NCBI GenBank assembly: GCA_944989445.1
Contig: CALYLW010000125.1
Location: 124,001-188,000, forward strand
Direction: 5' to 3'
Source: Ampullaceana balthica
Lineage: Eukaryota; Mollusca; Gastropoda; Lymnaeidae
DNA: 64,000 nucleotides
Part shown: piece by piece, positions 11,340-24,700 of the stretch
Layout: each line of letters starts with the position of its first letter
How positions within the stretch are numbered: position 1 is the first letter of the stretch
Notes under the pieces: model-generated
What the model was told of the DNA's origin: nothing
The model's database searches: none
The model's input: the letters and a program-made list of their open reading frames with translations, nothing else
Made by a program: the position numbers and the translations under genes

Positions 11340-14300
11340 CCCGCGAACGACTGAGAGAGATCACGACAGATGACAAGACTTCGAAGTTAATGTAAGGGAT
11401 TTTTTAAAAAATAACTATGCGGAAATCAATTTTTTTTTCTTCTATTTTTCATTTTCAATTTTACCAAAAATAGAAAATTATATTTTTCATTTGTATTTTA
11501 ATCATTAAATGTAAGGTGCATGATATATAGTAAGATCAGTGCTCATATTACTAAAGGAGAAATTAATTTCAATACTTTTCATACATCAACTTAATCTTAC
11601 TAAATATTGGCAATTATTTGTATCAACTTAAATAATTAGGGCAGTACTTTTCAACTTATACAAATATAAGGAAAAATTGTGGGTTCTAAAATAACTGTAT
11701 TATAAATAAAATATCTATAAGAGATTAGTGACAACAAAATAGCTTATAACTCTATGGTGCATAGTAAATTTAAGAGTTGTGTAGTAAAATAAACAGCTAT
11801 ATTAGTGGGGGGAAATGTAATTAACTGTGTAATTTATCACTTTAAGATATTCTAAGAGCAATTTAAAATTTAAGTGTATATTTAACTGTTGAATGGCCCC
11901 TCTAACAAAACACCTTAAATTATATTTCAAAAGGTGAAGGCCACTGTATTTGATGTGTATAACTTAAATAAAAAGTGATTTTATATGTTGTAGTTTTTTT
12001 TTCCTGAAAAATTAACTACTGTAGTATTTTTTTCCATTGAGTTGCGTAGTTAAAACAAAAAAACGTTTATTTCTTCAGAGTAAGTTCTTATATCGCTACT
12101 TTCAACCTCACTCGCAACTACAATAACTATCAGGCTACTGTGACTATGGGAAACATTGCTTTCTGAAACAGCAATACATTGACGAGTAGGAATAAGCATT
12201 ACCGTTAAAAACGAAGAAATAGATGCATTATAAAGAATTCTTCAAGGCCCTTGAATAAGGAATCGTCTTATTGATAGGTATTATTATGTTTACGCACTTG
12301 CGTAAAAAAAATACGGTGCGAGTAGGTTATCCACTGTTGTCGGGTAATTTTTCTTCTGTAGACAGACATCGTTGTGACGTTTACCGAACGTCTGTTGAAA
12401 TTGAATGCGTTTAAAATCTTGCATTCCTCTACATGTGCACTGAACAGTAGCTTTTACCTAGTTTATGTGTGATTTTACGTTAGTTCATCCGTCCATAGAA
12501 CATTCTTATTTAAACTTTTAATTTAACATTACGGCTTATCTCGAAAAGCAAACGAATCTAAAGATCTCAAACTTTTATCCAAACGATAAAGGAATTTTAA
12601 AAACTATGACACAAAAGTATACAAGACCAAGAAAAACACTGTCTTTTCAATTTGTGATTCCTAAATATTCATTGCGAAGAAAAGTAGAAAAGTAGGAAAA
12701 ACACGGGCTCTCTTTCTATACAAAGAAGGTCAACAAAATTGTTCACAGTCACAAAAATGTTCCTTCTTATTTTTATGTCAATATAGTAATAGAATTAGTT
12801 TAACAAAGGTTTTTAAATGTATTGTAATGAATTTCCGCTGATCTTTATTAATCTAGTAAAGAGTTATGAACATAACAGTATCTTGCATTTAAAAATGGGA
12901 ATCATTAAAAGAGTTACTACTTATTAAAATTTTGGTTTGTGAAGTAGTTATTTCCCACTTCTCAAAAATACGTCTATAAAATTTTTTAAAGAAATATTGT
13001 GCGTAATTTAAACTTATGTTTTTTTATGACCTGAAATCTAAAATATGCAAAACAATTTTGTATCGTGACAATAAAACGTAAGGCAAAGACGAGAGAAAGT
13101 CAGAGCAAATTGTTTAACTCTAAAGTAAGACTAATATTTAGCAATGTTCCCTGAGCGGCCACGCAGATATCTGCCCTATGCTAAAAAAACTATTTATTAC
13201 CATGGTTATAAAGCTGTTTTATTGATGCATGATGCAGCATGGTTGCTGACTTAAAAGATTTCTAACTAGAGACTGTGACAAAATGTGTAATGGCTATATC
13301 TAAGATTCGGAAACCAAACATGCTGAGTTGAACAGAAGATACGTTGGCACTATGCGAACTCTTTAGTGAATGATTAAATACTCCTTAAAAGATATGTAAA
13401 GTGCCATATTTTCAGAAGAAACACGTGAGGAGAAATTGCAACAAAAATGAATTTATAGAAAAATAATGAACATCTTGGATCCATAATTTGGTTTGTGCTT
13501 TTAACTTCTGATCAATGACAACGGACGGAATCTGACCATTGCTCAAAATCAGGTCGAAGTGAAAACCTTGTCCAAAACACATCAAGATGATGATGTTGAA
13601 CCAACTAAACGGCGAAACGTGGCGTTTTCAAGTGTCGTAATTAGCCAGCGCTCAACAGCGACTTATTATCTGTGTTTATTTATATATGGCACACTCCACG
13701 TTCACGGAGTGACAGATATACAATGCAGCTCGCTCTGTCGGCTACTGTTCGAAGTAAGTGTGTGAGGTTGGGGGGGGGTAAGTCTGCCTTATAAGATAAT
13801 AAAATTAAGTTGAGGAATGATTGAACAAATCCAGATGGAAAAGTTCACAAAATGGAGAGAAAAAGAGAGAGAAAAAAAAACTAATGAAAAACAAGGCTTT
13901 TAGAAAATATGGCGCCGCTATTTGAGCGCGAGATACATATTTTTGTTCTAATCGTGAGACATTCATTAATGGTAAAAAACCTTAGAGAATATTGAAAATG
14001 CAAACTACATGTATATCTGCATATTAAACGATAATAACAGACTTCATTTATTTATAGGGGATTTTAATTTCAATTACTTTCGATAAAGTATTAAAATTAA
14101 GTAATCAAGAGATGCAATGGGTTAAGAAATCACTTTTATTAACACGAAATATCCCATTCACTTTAATAGATAGGGGATAATTGTTTTGTTGTTTTTTTAA
14201 AATTAGCTATACTTTACTCGAAAGGATAAAATAAAGAATGAAAAACATGATACATATAACGCAACTTTAAACAGTGTTATGGGCAAGCCAATGCTTTATT

Positions 14301-15130
14301 ATAAGGCCCCATATTTAAAACGTCTACGTATAGGCTTAAATTACACCATAACAATTATTATAATTTGTTCAAGAAATGGTTTTTTCTCTTGAGGAACCAT
14401 GACTGTAATATCATTATCTACAAATCTGCTAAATTAACAGATGTGAAAGTATTGGACCTTTTAAAGATAGATTAATTCATTATTTGTTTTCATTACATTC
14501 ACGATTCACATCAAAGAATGGTCTTCTTGAGATATAAAGACAATATTTGCTTGCTATATGTGTAAACACAATTCAGAAGCATGAGTGATGAGGTTTAGTA
14601 TTACATTCTTAAATAAAACTAATGACTGTTACAGACATTAACAGTTTTAAAGAAACAAGTCTTCAATATTTTTAATATAATTCTAAAAGAAATATCCGAA
14701 TTTTCAGGAGATATGTTATGTTTGCGTAGGTTATCAAAAGTGATTTGGATTAATAAATATTTTTTTTAACTTTAAACATATTTAAAATAACTCATTATTA
14801 TATTTTTTTAAACATTCGGTTTTGTTTGAGTTCAGAGATAACTTTTCTCTCTACCAGCTTTCCCATCTCATTGTACCCCATGTAACCTAACCAATAAATG
14901 TCTATTTATTTATCTACTTTGCATATTTCGTCAAGGTGGTGAAAGGAGTGTCCCATGCACGCTCAAATCTGACGTGTACTTATAAGTTTATACGAATTCA
15001 AATCTATTTCCCTTAAAGCCACGAGTTTTTATTAATATTAGTTAACGCCACAAGCTGTTAGTCAGGCTTCGTGCGTTTGTCCCCATCAGCGAGACAATAA
15101 AACCCCTTGAGATCTGTTTTACTGTGGGAA
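11340..15130. other. Long AT-rich spacer, no confirmed gene
   Basis: No recognisable protein domain. A TATA-like TTTATATATGG near 13679, an ATG at 13723 and a strong-looking donor (GAA|GTAAGTG at 13754) could be a first exon, but only about ten codons are involved, so I do not call it. Confidence 0.5.
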
Positions 15131-15160
15131 CGATAGCGTCTTGTCAATTGCCACACAGTG

Positions 15161-15170
15161 CTATATAAAG
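15161..15170 (+). promoter_or_regulatory. TATA box of the secreted-peptide gene
   Basis: CTATATAAAG lies 84 bases before the start codon at 15245. It leaves room for a transcription start near 15190-15195 and a short 5' leader. Spacing and consensus are good for a TATA-type core promoter; the start site itself is inferred. Confidence 0.65.
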
Positions 15171-15244
15171 GAATTATCCCTGCTAGCGTATAGGTTGTAA
15201 CTAGCCAGTCCCTTGCAGTAACGATAAGACACTGCTCTCTCACC

Positions 15245-16291
15245 ATGTTTAGACTTGCACTTCTCGTCTGCCTTGTTCTTTCAGCAACAGCCTTCGGTAA
15301 GTGAAAGATGAATGGTTAGGAAAGATTAATAAATTACTATTTCAATTAATTTCACTTTTTTCTAGTTCTATATAGAAGGTCCATTGGTATTTGTATCTAC
15401 TAAGTCCAGCAACTAGTGCATGAGGTACTTACGTTTCTTATAATTAATTTTGAAGTTAAATAAAGGCCTTTGTTGTACTGGAGGTTACAGACTTGCAAAA
15501 TGTTAATTACAACATAACAAATTTATGATTATTTTTTTTCCGAATATTTTGCTCCTTCTTACTGGTTATTTGCTTATTTTCTTAGTCATTTGAAAATTAT
15601 TTTAGATAGTTTAGAACATTTAAGTACAACAAATAATGTCAGTCAATGGACTGAACTCAATATTTGATATCTTATATGAAACTGTTCAGTTATTACCAAG
15701 TGACTCATTCGCAACAAACAGTAAATCGTTTAATTGGTGGCAATGGTTTATATGTAGAAATGTTTGCTTCTTTAAGTTAACTAAATACATTGTTGAAATG
15801 GGAGAAGGTGGAAAACATCTTTCTTTTTTTTTATATTGAATACATTTACCAGGTTGTTTAATCCACTAATACATTTTTTCATTCCATATATGCTTCTGTC
15901 AGAGTTATGATTTGATGCTATGTATTATTCAGAACAAAATATGATAAGTTATCAACAAATTTTAATGAACCATACAGAAGCATACAACTAAACGAAATTA
16001 CAAAGATTTGCTCTTCAATTATGAATTCCATTTTGTAATATGACATATTTCCTTGCAGTGGCTCGTCATAACCATGAAGAGGAATCGAGTGATTTCCCTG
16101 ATGGAATCGAGATCAGCCGTGGTGATACTGTCATTGGCCCGTTGCCCGACTTCACTGGTGACGCCTTCACAGGACAACTTCACAGCAAATTTGGTGAGAA
16201 CGTCATCGGACCCCTGCCCGAAGACAAGACACCTGAGATCTCCAACCTCATCAGCTTTCGCATGTCTATGATTGGACCTATCCCAGAATAA
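15245..16291 (+). CDS. Small secreted peptide with triple IGPLP motif
   Basis: Two exons, 15245-15296 and 16059-16291, joined by a GTAAGTG donor and a TTCCTTGCAG acceptor, give 94 codons and TAA. Residues 1-17 (MFRLALLVCLVLSATAF) are a signal peptide. The mature part is acidic, has no cysteine and no dibasic processing site, and carries the motif (V/M)IGP(L/I)P(D/E) three times, at residues 42-48, 66-72 and 88-94, the last being the exact C-terminus. This makes three modules of about 23 residues, each ending in the motif. Codon use is GC-richer than the flanks. Kozak context (CTCACCATG), a TATA box upstream and AATAAA signals at 16287 and 16455 make a complete small gene. I do not recognise the family. 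It could be a secreted effector, matrix or mucus peptide, or a precursor cut by unusual proteases; function is unknown. Confidence 0.8.
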
Positions 16292-16454
16292 AGGCGTGTG
16301 AATTATGCGCATAGATTGAATTCTAATAACTCTGATGACATTTAATAAGATCACGTCGTTTAAGTACATAACTCTAAAGTGCATAGCACAAAAGTACGTT
16401 TGATTTGTTAATAGGTTCAGACGAATTAAAAAAGAAATTAAAACTCTATGTCAA

Positions 16455-16460
16455 AATAAA
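16455..16460 (+). terminator. Polyadenylation signal AATAAA
   Basis: A canonical hexamer 164 bases after the peptide gene's stop. Another AATAAA overlaps the stop codon at 16287-16292, so the 3' end could be shorter. Confidence 0.5.
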
Positions 16461-16929
16461 AACTCATCTTATTAATTACATACGTATTTTGTATCACCTC
16501 TATGATGAATTGCTGCCGTAAGAAGTAATCACGTTCTCAAAATAGTTTTTTGAAAAATATACCAAGAAAGGGGTAAAAATTAAAAAAGTGTGTAACAATA
16601 TGCGAGTATCATTAGAGATTGCTAGCTGAAAAGGTTATTAATAAAGAACGCAATGACGCTGTAATTACAAGTTTCATCAACTGGGTGTAACAAGATGATA
16701 TTTAATTCGCAATGATGTTTGCAAAAGATAACTATTCAAACACATGAAGTTCTTAAAGCACCATTTAAATTAAGAGCACAGGAAAATTAAAGTACGTAAA
16801 ACAATATTATTAGACTCACAAATGAATTTGATAAGGCTCAGTATTTTAAGTTGCTAAAAAGATATTTAATTGTATCTTTTGCATCAGTGGATTCAAGATT
16901 TTCAAATAAGCCGAGAATAATCTGTAATA

Positions 16930-17745
16930 AATGAAGGGATCTCAATCAACAAAGACGGAAGGAACTGTTCTAATCCCCCTAATCTTACTAAATCACATAC
17001 ATGATTTACCCTACAGCGTCTTTCGGGAACAAAATTATAGTCTTTTGCTGATGATTTTATAATCAATACAACAATAAAATCTTAAAAATGACCTACTTGA
17101 AATGAAAAATGGGAAAATAATTGGAAACTGTCTTTTTACCCAAATAAAGTGTCTAGTGTTAAAGCGTATGAAAGAAAATTAATAAAAAATGCAAACGGAT
17201 TCAAAATTAAATTTTAACAAAGATAAATCAATATAAACCAAAATGCTGCTAAACATTACTCAAAGATATATTAGAAAATGCATATTCTGCATTTTAGCAA
17301 TTGTAAAATAAGAAACAAGAACACATTTTTTTATATAAACAGCTGCAATATTCATTACTGCAGAATATGCAAACTTGACAAGAGTAACTTCATTAGTCAA
17401 ATCATTAGAAACTCGAAAGTAGGATAGAACAAAAAAGAGTAAAACAGTAAATATACTTAAGGAAATACATACTAACTATGAAATTCAAAACAGTAATCTA
17501 TGACAAACACTCAGAGAGACATGGGTTTAAAAACACTTTTCTTGTAGTTTCAATAGCAGAGCATACACATACGCATCTCTCTCCCCCCTCCTAGAAATTC
17601 GGGTGTGGAATAGGTTGCCTGAACAAATAGGATAACCACCTCTCTATCAAAATTAAAACTCTATTTTTAAAAATTAATATAAACATTAGGTTAAGCATAG
17701 GACGCAAATATCTTCTGTAAAGAAACATCGTCTGTAGCATATAAG
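16930..17745 (+). pseudogene. Decayed CR1-type LINE fragment
   Basis: Plus-strand remains of the family seen at 3972-4965: a GTVL.PLIL..HIHDLP segment near 16965-17010, FADDFII near 17043-17063, and the 3' end 'ggtgtggaataggttgcctgaacaaa' near 17600 followed by the 'gcataggacgcaaatatcttctgtaaag' 3' untranslated region. Many stops and frame changes; clearly inactive. Confidence 0.75.
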
Positions 17746-17833
17746 CTTTGAAAAGGAAAACTCTAATAAAAGCTTTCAAATCATTTTTTATAAGCATTAC
17801 GTCTCCAGAAAGGATAATCTTCAATCGATGCCA

Positions 17834-17926
17834 CAGTGTTGTTTATGTTGATCTGAGAGATTTACAGTGTGTTTTATGTTCATGTGAATGATTGACAGAG
17901 TTTGTGCTGTGTTCATATGAGTGATT

Positions 17927-18005
<79 letters not shown>

Positions 18006-18110
18006 CATCTGAATGATGCGCTTCGTAAATCTGAATGACTAAAACAAAGTGTATGTTGTAATCATCTGATTGGCTGACACACGCGTGTTTTCTTTGATCT
18101 AAGTGTATGA
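17834..18110 (+). repeat. Minisatellite of 31-33 bp with a (TG)n expansion
   Basis: Units of the form 'cagtgtgttttatgttcatgtgaatgattga' repeat with drift from 17834. The fourth unit contains a pure TG run (17931-18004, about 37 dinucleotides), after which the same 'tgttcatctgaatga' unit continues. The microsatellite therefore seems to have grown inside a minisatellite unit. Confidence 0.7.
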
Positions 18111-18119
18111 AACAGGGGA

Positions 18120-19960
18120 GGTGTGTTGTGTTCTTCTTAAAGCCAATGAATTAAACAGAGTTTTGGTCACTAGCCAAATATAGTAATTCTTGCCAGAAAT
18201 TAAATCACGGGAAATCATACAGTTTAAAACAATATACATGTAATTCAAAAACCATTTAGAACCAACTTCAAAGCCATATCATTAATATTCCATAGAGACT
18301 TAAAGGAGGGAGGGTTCAAGGAAGATGCGTATTTTTAATGTACGAGTGTGCAAAACACTTGAACAAACATATTCAAAAATAAGTTTACTAATGAATGACC
18401 AGAAATATCGCTCATCGATGAAAATTTGTTTTTTACATAGAGAAAAATGATCAATGCAGATGCCTACAAAAACCTTGATTTTATTTAATCCTTCTGTCAC
18501 GGCTAGGCACAGTGGGAAAGTTGAAACTCAATTTCAGATTCAGGAAATTCTGTAATTTTAGTTCTATCTCCTGGTGTATTCTAGAGTCAATTTGAAATCA
18601 CCAGCCTAAATATAATTAAGACTTGTCTGTATATGTGTGGTGAAAGTAGCTATTTGAAGAACATTTTAACTAATGCGTTGTTTATAAGCTTATCAAAAAA
18701 TAATATACATTTAAGTAAGTGTATATTGTGTACTGGCTCACATAATACGTATATATTTACAGAATTGTGAATAGCCCCATATAAATATATATCTAAAAAA
18801 TTGTGTATGGCTTAATAAAACTGAATAGATCTACGTGTATTTACACTCAATAGTCCCATGGTGAGTGGAGGTGGGCTACCCAAAATGAAAAGGAAATATC
18901 AATACCCATCTCCCCTAAACTCTCAGTGTGTTGCTAAGGTACCAAAGGCTATTAAATGTGTATGTGATTTAAGAGTGAACCGGTTAAATTTTGATATAAG
19001 TCCATGTTGAAAACTATGATATGAAAGTGCATCATGACTCAAAGAAGTCTGATAAGCGATATGACATGAAGCAGCTAATTTAAGGGCGTTTCCGGTGAAA
19101 GTACATTTTTTCCATGTTCAATATCGAAACACTAGGAAAAAACTGATACAACTACTTAAGTACCTGTCCGAGATTAGAATCAATAAAAAGCTCTACAGTT
19201 CAAGGCTAAGGGAAAATAAATCAATTTCAAATCAATTACTTGCTTAAGATTAAAAATAGGAACCAATTTATAATTCTGTTTCTTTGTTACATTTTTAGGA
19301 CTTATTGAAGAGTTTCTTTTATGGAATTATTTGTGGTACAGATATTTCTAAGAGTAAAATAATTTAAAATTAAACTTAATCCCAGTAAAAAGAAGAGGCT
19401 TTACCATTTCAAATAATAATGTAGGCAGGACGTCAAAATGGTGTAAACTAAAGAATGTACCATGGGCTTGATATTCATTACGGCCTTTGTTACCCAAAGA
19501 TAACCAGCACTAAATCGATTTCAAATGTTTTTAAACTTAAAATGTGTTTCTGATTAGGAATGATACTATTTATCTATTTGAAAATTTGAGCGTCCCTATA
19601 ACCAGTTTCAGACGTAATCTTGATTCATTAATTTTTATAAAAGTTGATAGCTGACGAGATATTAAGTTTCAATTTGCGTCTGTTTCATTAAATTGTAATT
19701 GATGGTTCACTAAATAGTTATTTTTAGTTGTACATGCCTTGTTAATTTGAATACTTTTATTATACAAGTATATTAAAAATACAAAAATGCATTTTAGTTT
19801 TAGACATTGACTTTAAATGGTTGGTTAATCTCTAACTTGAAGTTACATTTTACGTTTTTATTTTGATTTTACCATCAAAACATGTGATAACGATAACAAT
19901 TTCAGAAATCATCAAATTTATTTTTTTACTTTGATTTATCAGCCCTATGGATTCACTTGC
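18120..19960. other. AT-rich spacer, no gene seen
   Basis: No domain-bearing frame. The minus-strand 66-codon frame at 18300-18500 has no recognisable motif. The segment just before 19977 should hold the promoter of the next gene; no TATA box is evident. Confidence 0.5.
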
Positions 19961-19976
19961 ATTTATAAACTAAACA

Positions 19977-21681
19977 ATGCGTTTACTAATTTTGGGGGTA
20001 ATATTTATACAACTAGCGAGTACTGGTGTAATAAAAACGTTCCAAATTTACCATGGATACACTCTAACAGGAGGAACAGTTCTACAAAACTTCACCCAAT
20101 CAGGTCTGATAAATAACAGTAAAGATTTATTTTATAAAATAAATTTCTTTACAAAGTCGCTTTCTTTTGCAACTATGTTTCTAACTAGTTAAAATGAATT
20201 ATGAGTTTTAAAAAATTGAATTACTCACAGTTTAATTTTTTCAGCACTATTCTAGTATTAAAAAAATACTGAGTTATTATATACTTCATTACATTTAGGA
20301 TATATTAACTTAATCTGCTGTTTAATCATCATATTAAATCAATCAACTAATTAAGTTTTCACAATTTTAAACGTCACAGTAATTGTTAGTATATAGGTTG
20401 TTGACGATTTTTCGCTTTGTTTTAAATTGATGCATTAAAAAATAAATATTGTGAAAATGAATAGCACTTCACTTTAAAAAATTAAATATATAAGTTAATT
20501 TAAATCATAGATAAAATATGTTTAGTTTAAATTTGGATGTTAAGCACAATTATTCAAGATGAAATTAAAGAAGATATATTCATAACTTACTGCAATGCTA
20601 CATAATTTGAACTTGAAACATTTCTTACAGTAAAAATTATATTTTTGTTTCCCTGCAGACTTATCTATTGCTGATTGTGCAAGAAGGTGTTTAAGTGAAT
20701 GTAACTGTGCCATATACAGTCAAATCACGCAAACTTGTGTTATATTCAGCGATAGAATTTATGAGTCCACGGTTATTTGGAGTAGACACCAGTTATGGTC
20801 TGTGATATACCAGCATAAAGAAAGTAAGTGAGGAATTACAAGTATCTTTTCTATTTTCATAACCAATCAGTGAATAACTAAGTGAGTGACTCCCTGGCTC
20901 TTAAACACTATAAATGAGCAAAAAGCGATTTCAATTTCACATAGCTACTTAAAAACTCACAATATTAACACAGATAAAATTCCAAAAATCTCAAGAAAAA
21001 TAAAGTTCCACAAAATTAGAATCGCACCTTATGTGTGTAACCTGTTTCCCCTTTTACCAGCATCCCTATTCGGAAATTGGGTAAACATAGTTGACAGACA
21101 ATAAACTGATAAAAGGAAGGTTTGGTAGCATGGAAATTAATGATAGATTATATTCTGTTACTGTTAACATTTCTCTATGACATATAAGCATATTATAGTA
21201 TGTTATTTATTTATTCTTTTTGACATTCAAATTATAAATTACAAAATCATAATTCATTCTAAAAGAAAACTATTCTTATAACTATTGAATAGAGACACTA
21301 GATAATAAATATTTATTTTATTTGTTAATTAAAGTATTGAATTAGCATGCCAATTAGCTTAGTTATAGTCAAATATAGAGTATATAATTTATTTTCATAA
21401 AGACAAATTTGAAAACTTTAAAAAATACTCTTTAATATTATAGAAATTTCTCATCGATTAGTTATAGAGTGCTATAGCCGATCATATTATCAAAATCATA
21501 CTTTTTAAAAATAATTCATAATTAATAAATATTAATTTTGGAATGTTCAAAATATAAAAAATGTGCATCTGCACCAAACAAAAATATACAATAAAAAAAA
21601 CACAACATTTTGTCTTTTTAAATCCCATATATTCACAACACTGTCGTGTCTTTTTAAATCCCTTATATTAACTTCGCGGCC

Positions 21682-21749
<68 letters not shown>

Positions 21750-24700
21750 TGGGCTCGGCGGGCGGGCGGGCGGAAAAACAGAAGTCAAAAATGACCCACT
21801 TCCCATGATCCGATCGAACTGAAATTTAGAACACGGACCCGTCTAACCTAACAATGCATTGTATCAAAATTTCAGATCGATCGAACGTACCGTAATTAAA
21901 TTAGAGCATTTTTAGTTTATCCTTATATGAGGTATGTAATTCAAAATTCACTGTTTGTTATTGTTTTTTTTCTGCCAGTTCCACGTGAGTTTGAGTTGAC
22001 GCCGACCGTCGTGTTGACGCCGACCGTCGTGCCGACACCCCCTCACATCCCACTCCCATTTATTAAAGACAAGGGACATCACTCGGTGTCAGTCTGTAAA
22101 TGTTTGAAAATAATCAATACTGTTAGTTATGTCTCATATATAAGGGATTTATAGTCAAAAACTTTGTTTTTACGGGTTTGTTTATTAAATCCCTTATATT
22201 AACTTCGCGGCCGTCTCTCTCTCTCTCTCTGTCTTGGGCTCGGCGGGCGGGCGGGCGGAAAAACAGAAGTAAAAAATGACCCACTTCCCATGATCCGATC
22301 GAACTGAAATTTGGCACACGGACCCGTCTGAACTAACAATGCATCGTATCAAAATTTCAGATCGATCGAACGTGCCGTAATTAAATTAATGCATTTTTAG
22401 TTTATCCTTATATGAGGTATGTAATTTAAATTCACGATTTGTTATTGTTTTTTTGCCACGTGAAAGTTTGAGCATTGAGGCGACCCAACGAAACGACGGT
22501 GTGCTTTTGTTTACATTTTACGTGTCACTCTGAGCTCGGTCAAGCGAATCGGTGACCAGACTTTTCCCCTCTCCCCCCCTCCCCCCCACCCCACCCCACC
22601 CACCCCTCCCCCCCCACTAGGGTTATGATGCAAAGTTGAGTTAAGACAGATTCAGTCTGTAAATGTTTGAAAATAATCAATACTGTTAGTTATGTCTCAT
22701 ATATAAGGGATTTATAGTCAAAAACTTTGTTTTTACGGGTTTTGTTTTTTAAATCCCTTATATTAACTTCGCGGCCGTCTCTCTCTCTCTGTCTTGGGCT
22801 CGGCGGGCTCGTCGGGCGGAAAAACAGAAGTAAAAAATGACCCACTTCCCATGATCCGATCAAACTGAAATTTGGCACACGGACCCGTCTGACCTAACAA
22901 TGCATCGTTTCAAAATTTCAGATCGATCGAACGTACCGTAATTAAATTAATGCATTTTTAGTTTATCCTTATATGAGGTATGTAATTCAAAATTCACTTA
23001 AATCTTAGTTCCACGTGAGTTTGAGTTGACGCCGACCGTCGTGTTGACGCCGACCGTCGTGCCGACACCCCCTCACATCCCACCCCCATTTATTAAAGAC
23101 AAGGGACATCACTCGGTGTCAGTCTGTAAATGTTTGAAAATAATCAATACTGTTAGTTATGTCTCATATATAAGGGATTTATAGTCAAAAACTTTGTTTT
23201 TACGGGTTTGTTTATTAAATCCCTTATATTAACTTCGCGGCCGTCTCTCTCTCTCTGTCTTGGGCTCGGCGGGCTCGTCGGGCGGAAAAACAGAAGTAAA
23301 AAATGACCCACTTCCCATGATCCGATTAAACTGAAATTTGGCACACGGACCCGTCTGACCTAACAATGCATCGTTTCAAAATTTCAGATCGATCGAACGT
23401 ACCGTAATTAAATTAATGCATTTTTAGTTTATCCTTATATGAGGTATGTAATTCAAAATTCACTAAATCTTAGTTCCACGTGAGTTTGAGTTGACGCCGA
23501 CCGTCGTGTTGACGCCGACCGTCGTGCCGACACCCCCTCACATCCCACCCCCATTTATTAAAGACAAGGGACATCACTCGGTGTCAGTCTGTAAATGTTT
23601 GAAAATAATCAATACTGTTAGTTATGTCTCATATATAAGGGATTTATAGTCAAAAACTTTGTTTTTACGGGTTTGTTTATTAAATCCCTTATATTAACTT
23701 CGCGGCCGTCTCTCTCTCTCTCTCTCTCTGTCTTGGGCTCGGCGGGCGGGCGGGGGGAAAAACAGAAGTCAAAAATGACCCACTTCCCATGATCCGATCG
23801 AACTGAAATTTGGAACACGGACCCGTCTAACCTAACAATGCATTGTATTAAAATTTCAGATCGATCGAACGTACCGTAATTAAATTAGAGCATTTTTAGT
23901 TTATCCTTATATGAGGTATGTAATTCAAAATTCACTGTTTGTTATTGTTTTTTTTCTGCCCAGTTCCACGTGAGTTGAGTTGACGCCGACCGTCGTGTTG
24001 ACGCCGACCGTCGTGCCGACACCCCCTCACATCCCACCCCCATTTATTAAAGACAAGGGACATCACTCGGTGTCAGTCTGTAAATGTTTGAAAATAATCA
24101 ATACTGTTAGTTATGTCTCATATATAAGGGATTTATAGTCAAAAACTTTGTTTTTACGGGTTTGTTTTATTGTATGTCTCTCTGTTGTGGTCCCGCCCGC
24201 GTAAAAAAAGTAAAAGTTTACCCACTTCCCGGGATCTTATCGAGCTGCAATTTTTCACATAGACTTTTGTCACCTAAAAATGCATTCTATCAAACTTTCA
24301 TGTTTCGAATGTTATGTAATTTAAACAATACATTTTTAGTTTATCTCTATGTAGCTCTATATAGAAAGTCAATGTTTATGCTTGTCTGTCGGGCGGTGCG
24401 TATTATATTGAACATAATTTTATATTTTCCCGATCATTAAATGTTTTTTCTAGTCTGTCGAGCGGGTGCGTATTATATTAAACATAACCAATACTTTAAT
24501 TCATGACTTTGTTTTACGGGTTGTTTAATTAATGTATTAAATTTTCTATTAATGATCGTCTTCAGCCAATTGTAGGCCTTACATTATTATGAATTATCAC
24601 CATGTATTATGCGAACTGCGAACATTGAAAAATTCTAAGAATTCATGAAATAACATAATCCTACTGTTATGAAATATCTCATTTGTTAAGATCAAAATTT

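Larger units (their letters stand above)
21656..24170 (+). repeat. Tandem array of five family A repeats in intron 2
   Basis: Five head-to-tail units: 21656-22186, 22187-22750, 22751-23216, 23217-23681 and 23682-24170 (465-564 bp). Each starts AAATCCCTTATATTAACTTC, then a CT run, 'ggctcggcgggc', 'tgacccacttccc', TTTCAGATCGATCGAACGT, and ends ATATATAAGGGATTTATAGT..ACTTTGTTTTTACGGG. Units 3 and 4 are almost identical; units 1 and 5 share private variants (for example 'ttagagcattttt'). Unit start and end carry an inverted 13-mer AAATCCCTTATAT. No coding capacity; minus-strand frames starting 'MPNFS' recur in each unit and are artefacts. Confidence 0.9.

Noticed and set aside
13678..13754. TATA-like box, ATG and GTAAGTG donor
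   Set aside because: Would be a first exon of about ten codons with no in-phase partner exon found; too little to support a gene.
21563..21808. 81-codon frame through the CT microsatellite
   Set aside because: Mostly Ser-Leu dipeptides from the CT run; low-complexity artefact.
22123..23818. Recurrent minus-strand frames starting MPNFS in the family A units
   Set aside because: They arise from the same non-coding repeat in each unit and change frame or end with the CT-run length. No evidence of a protein.
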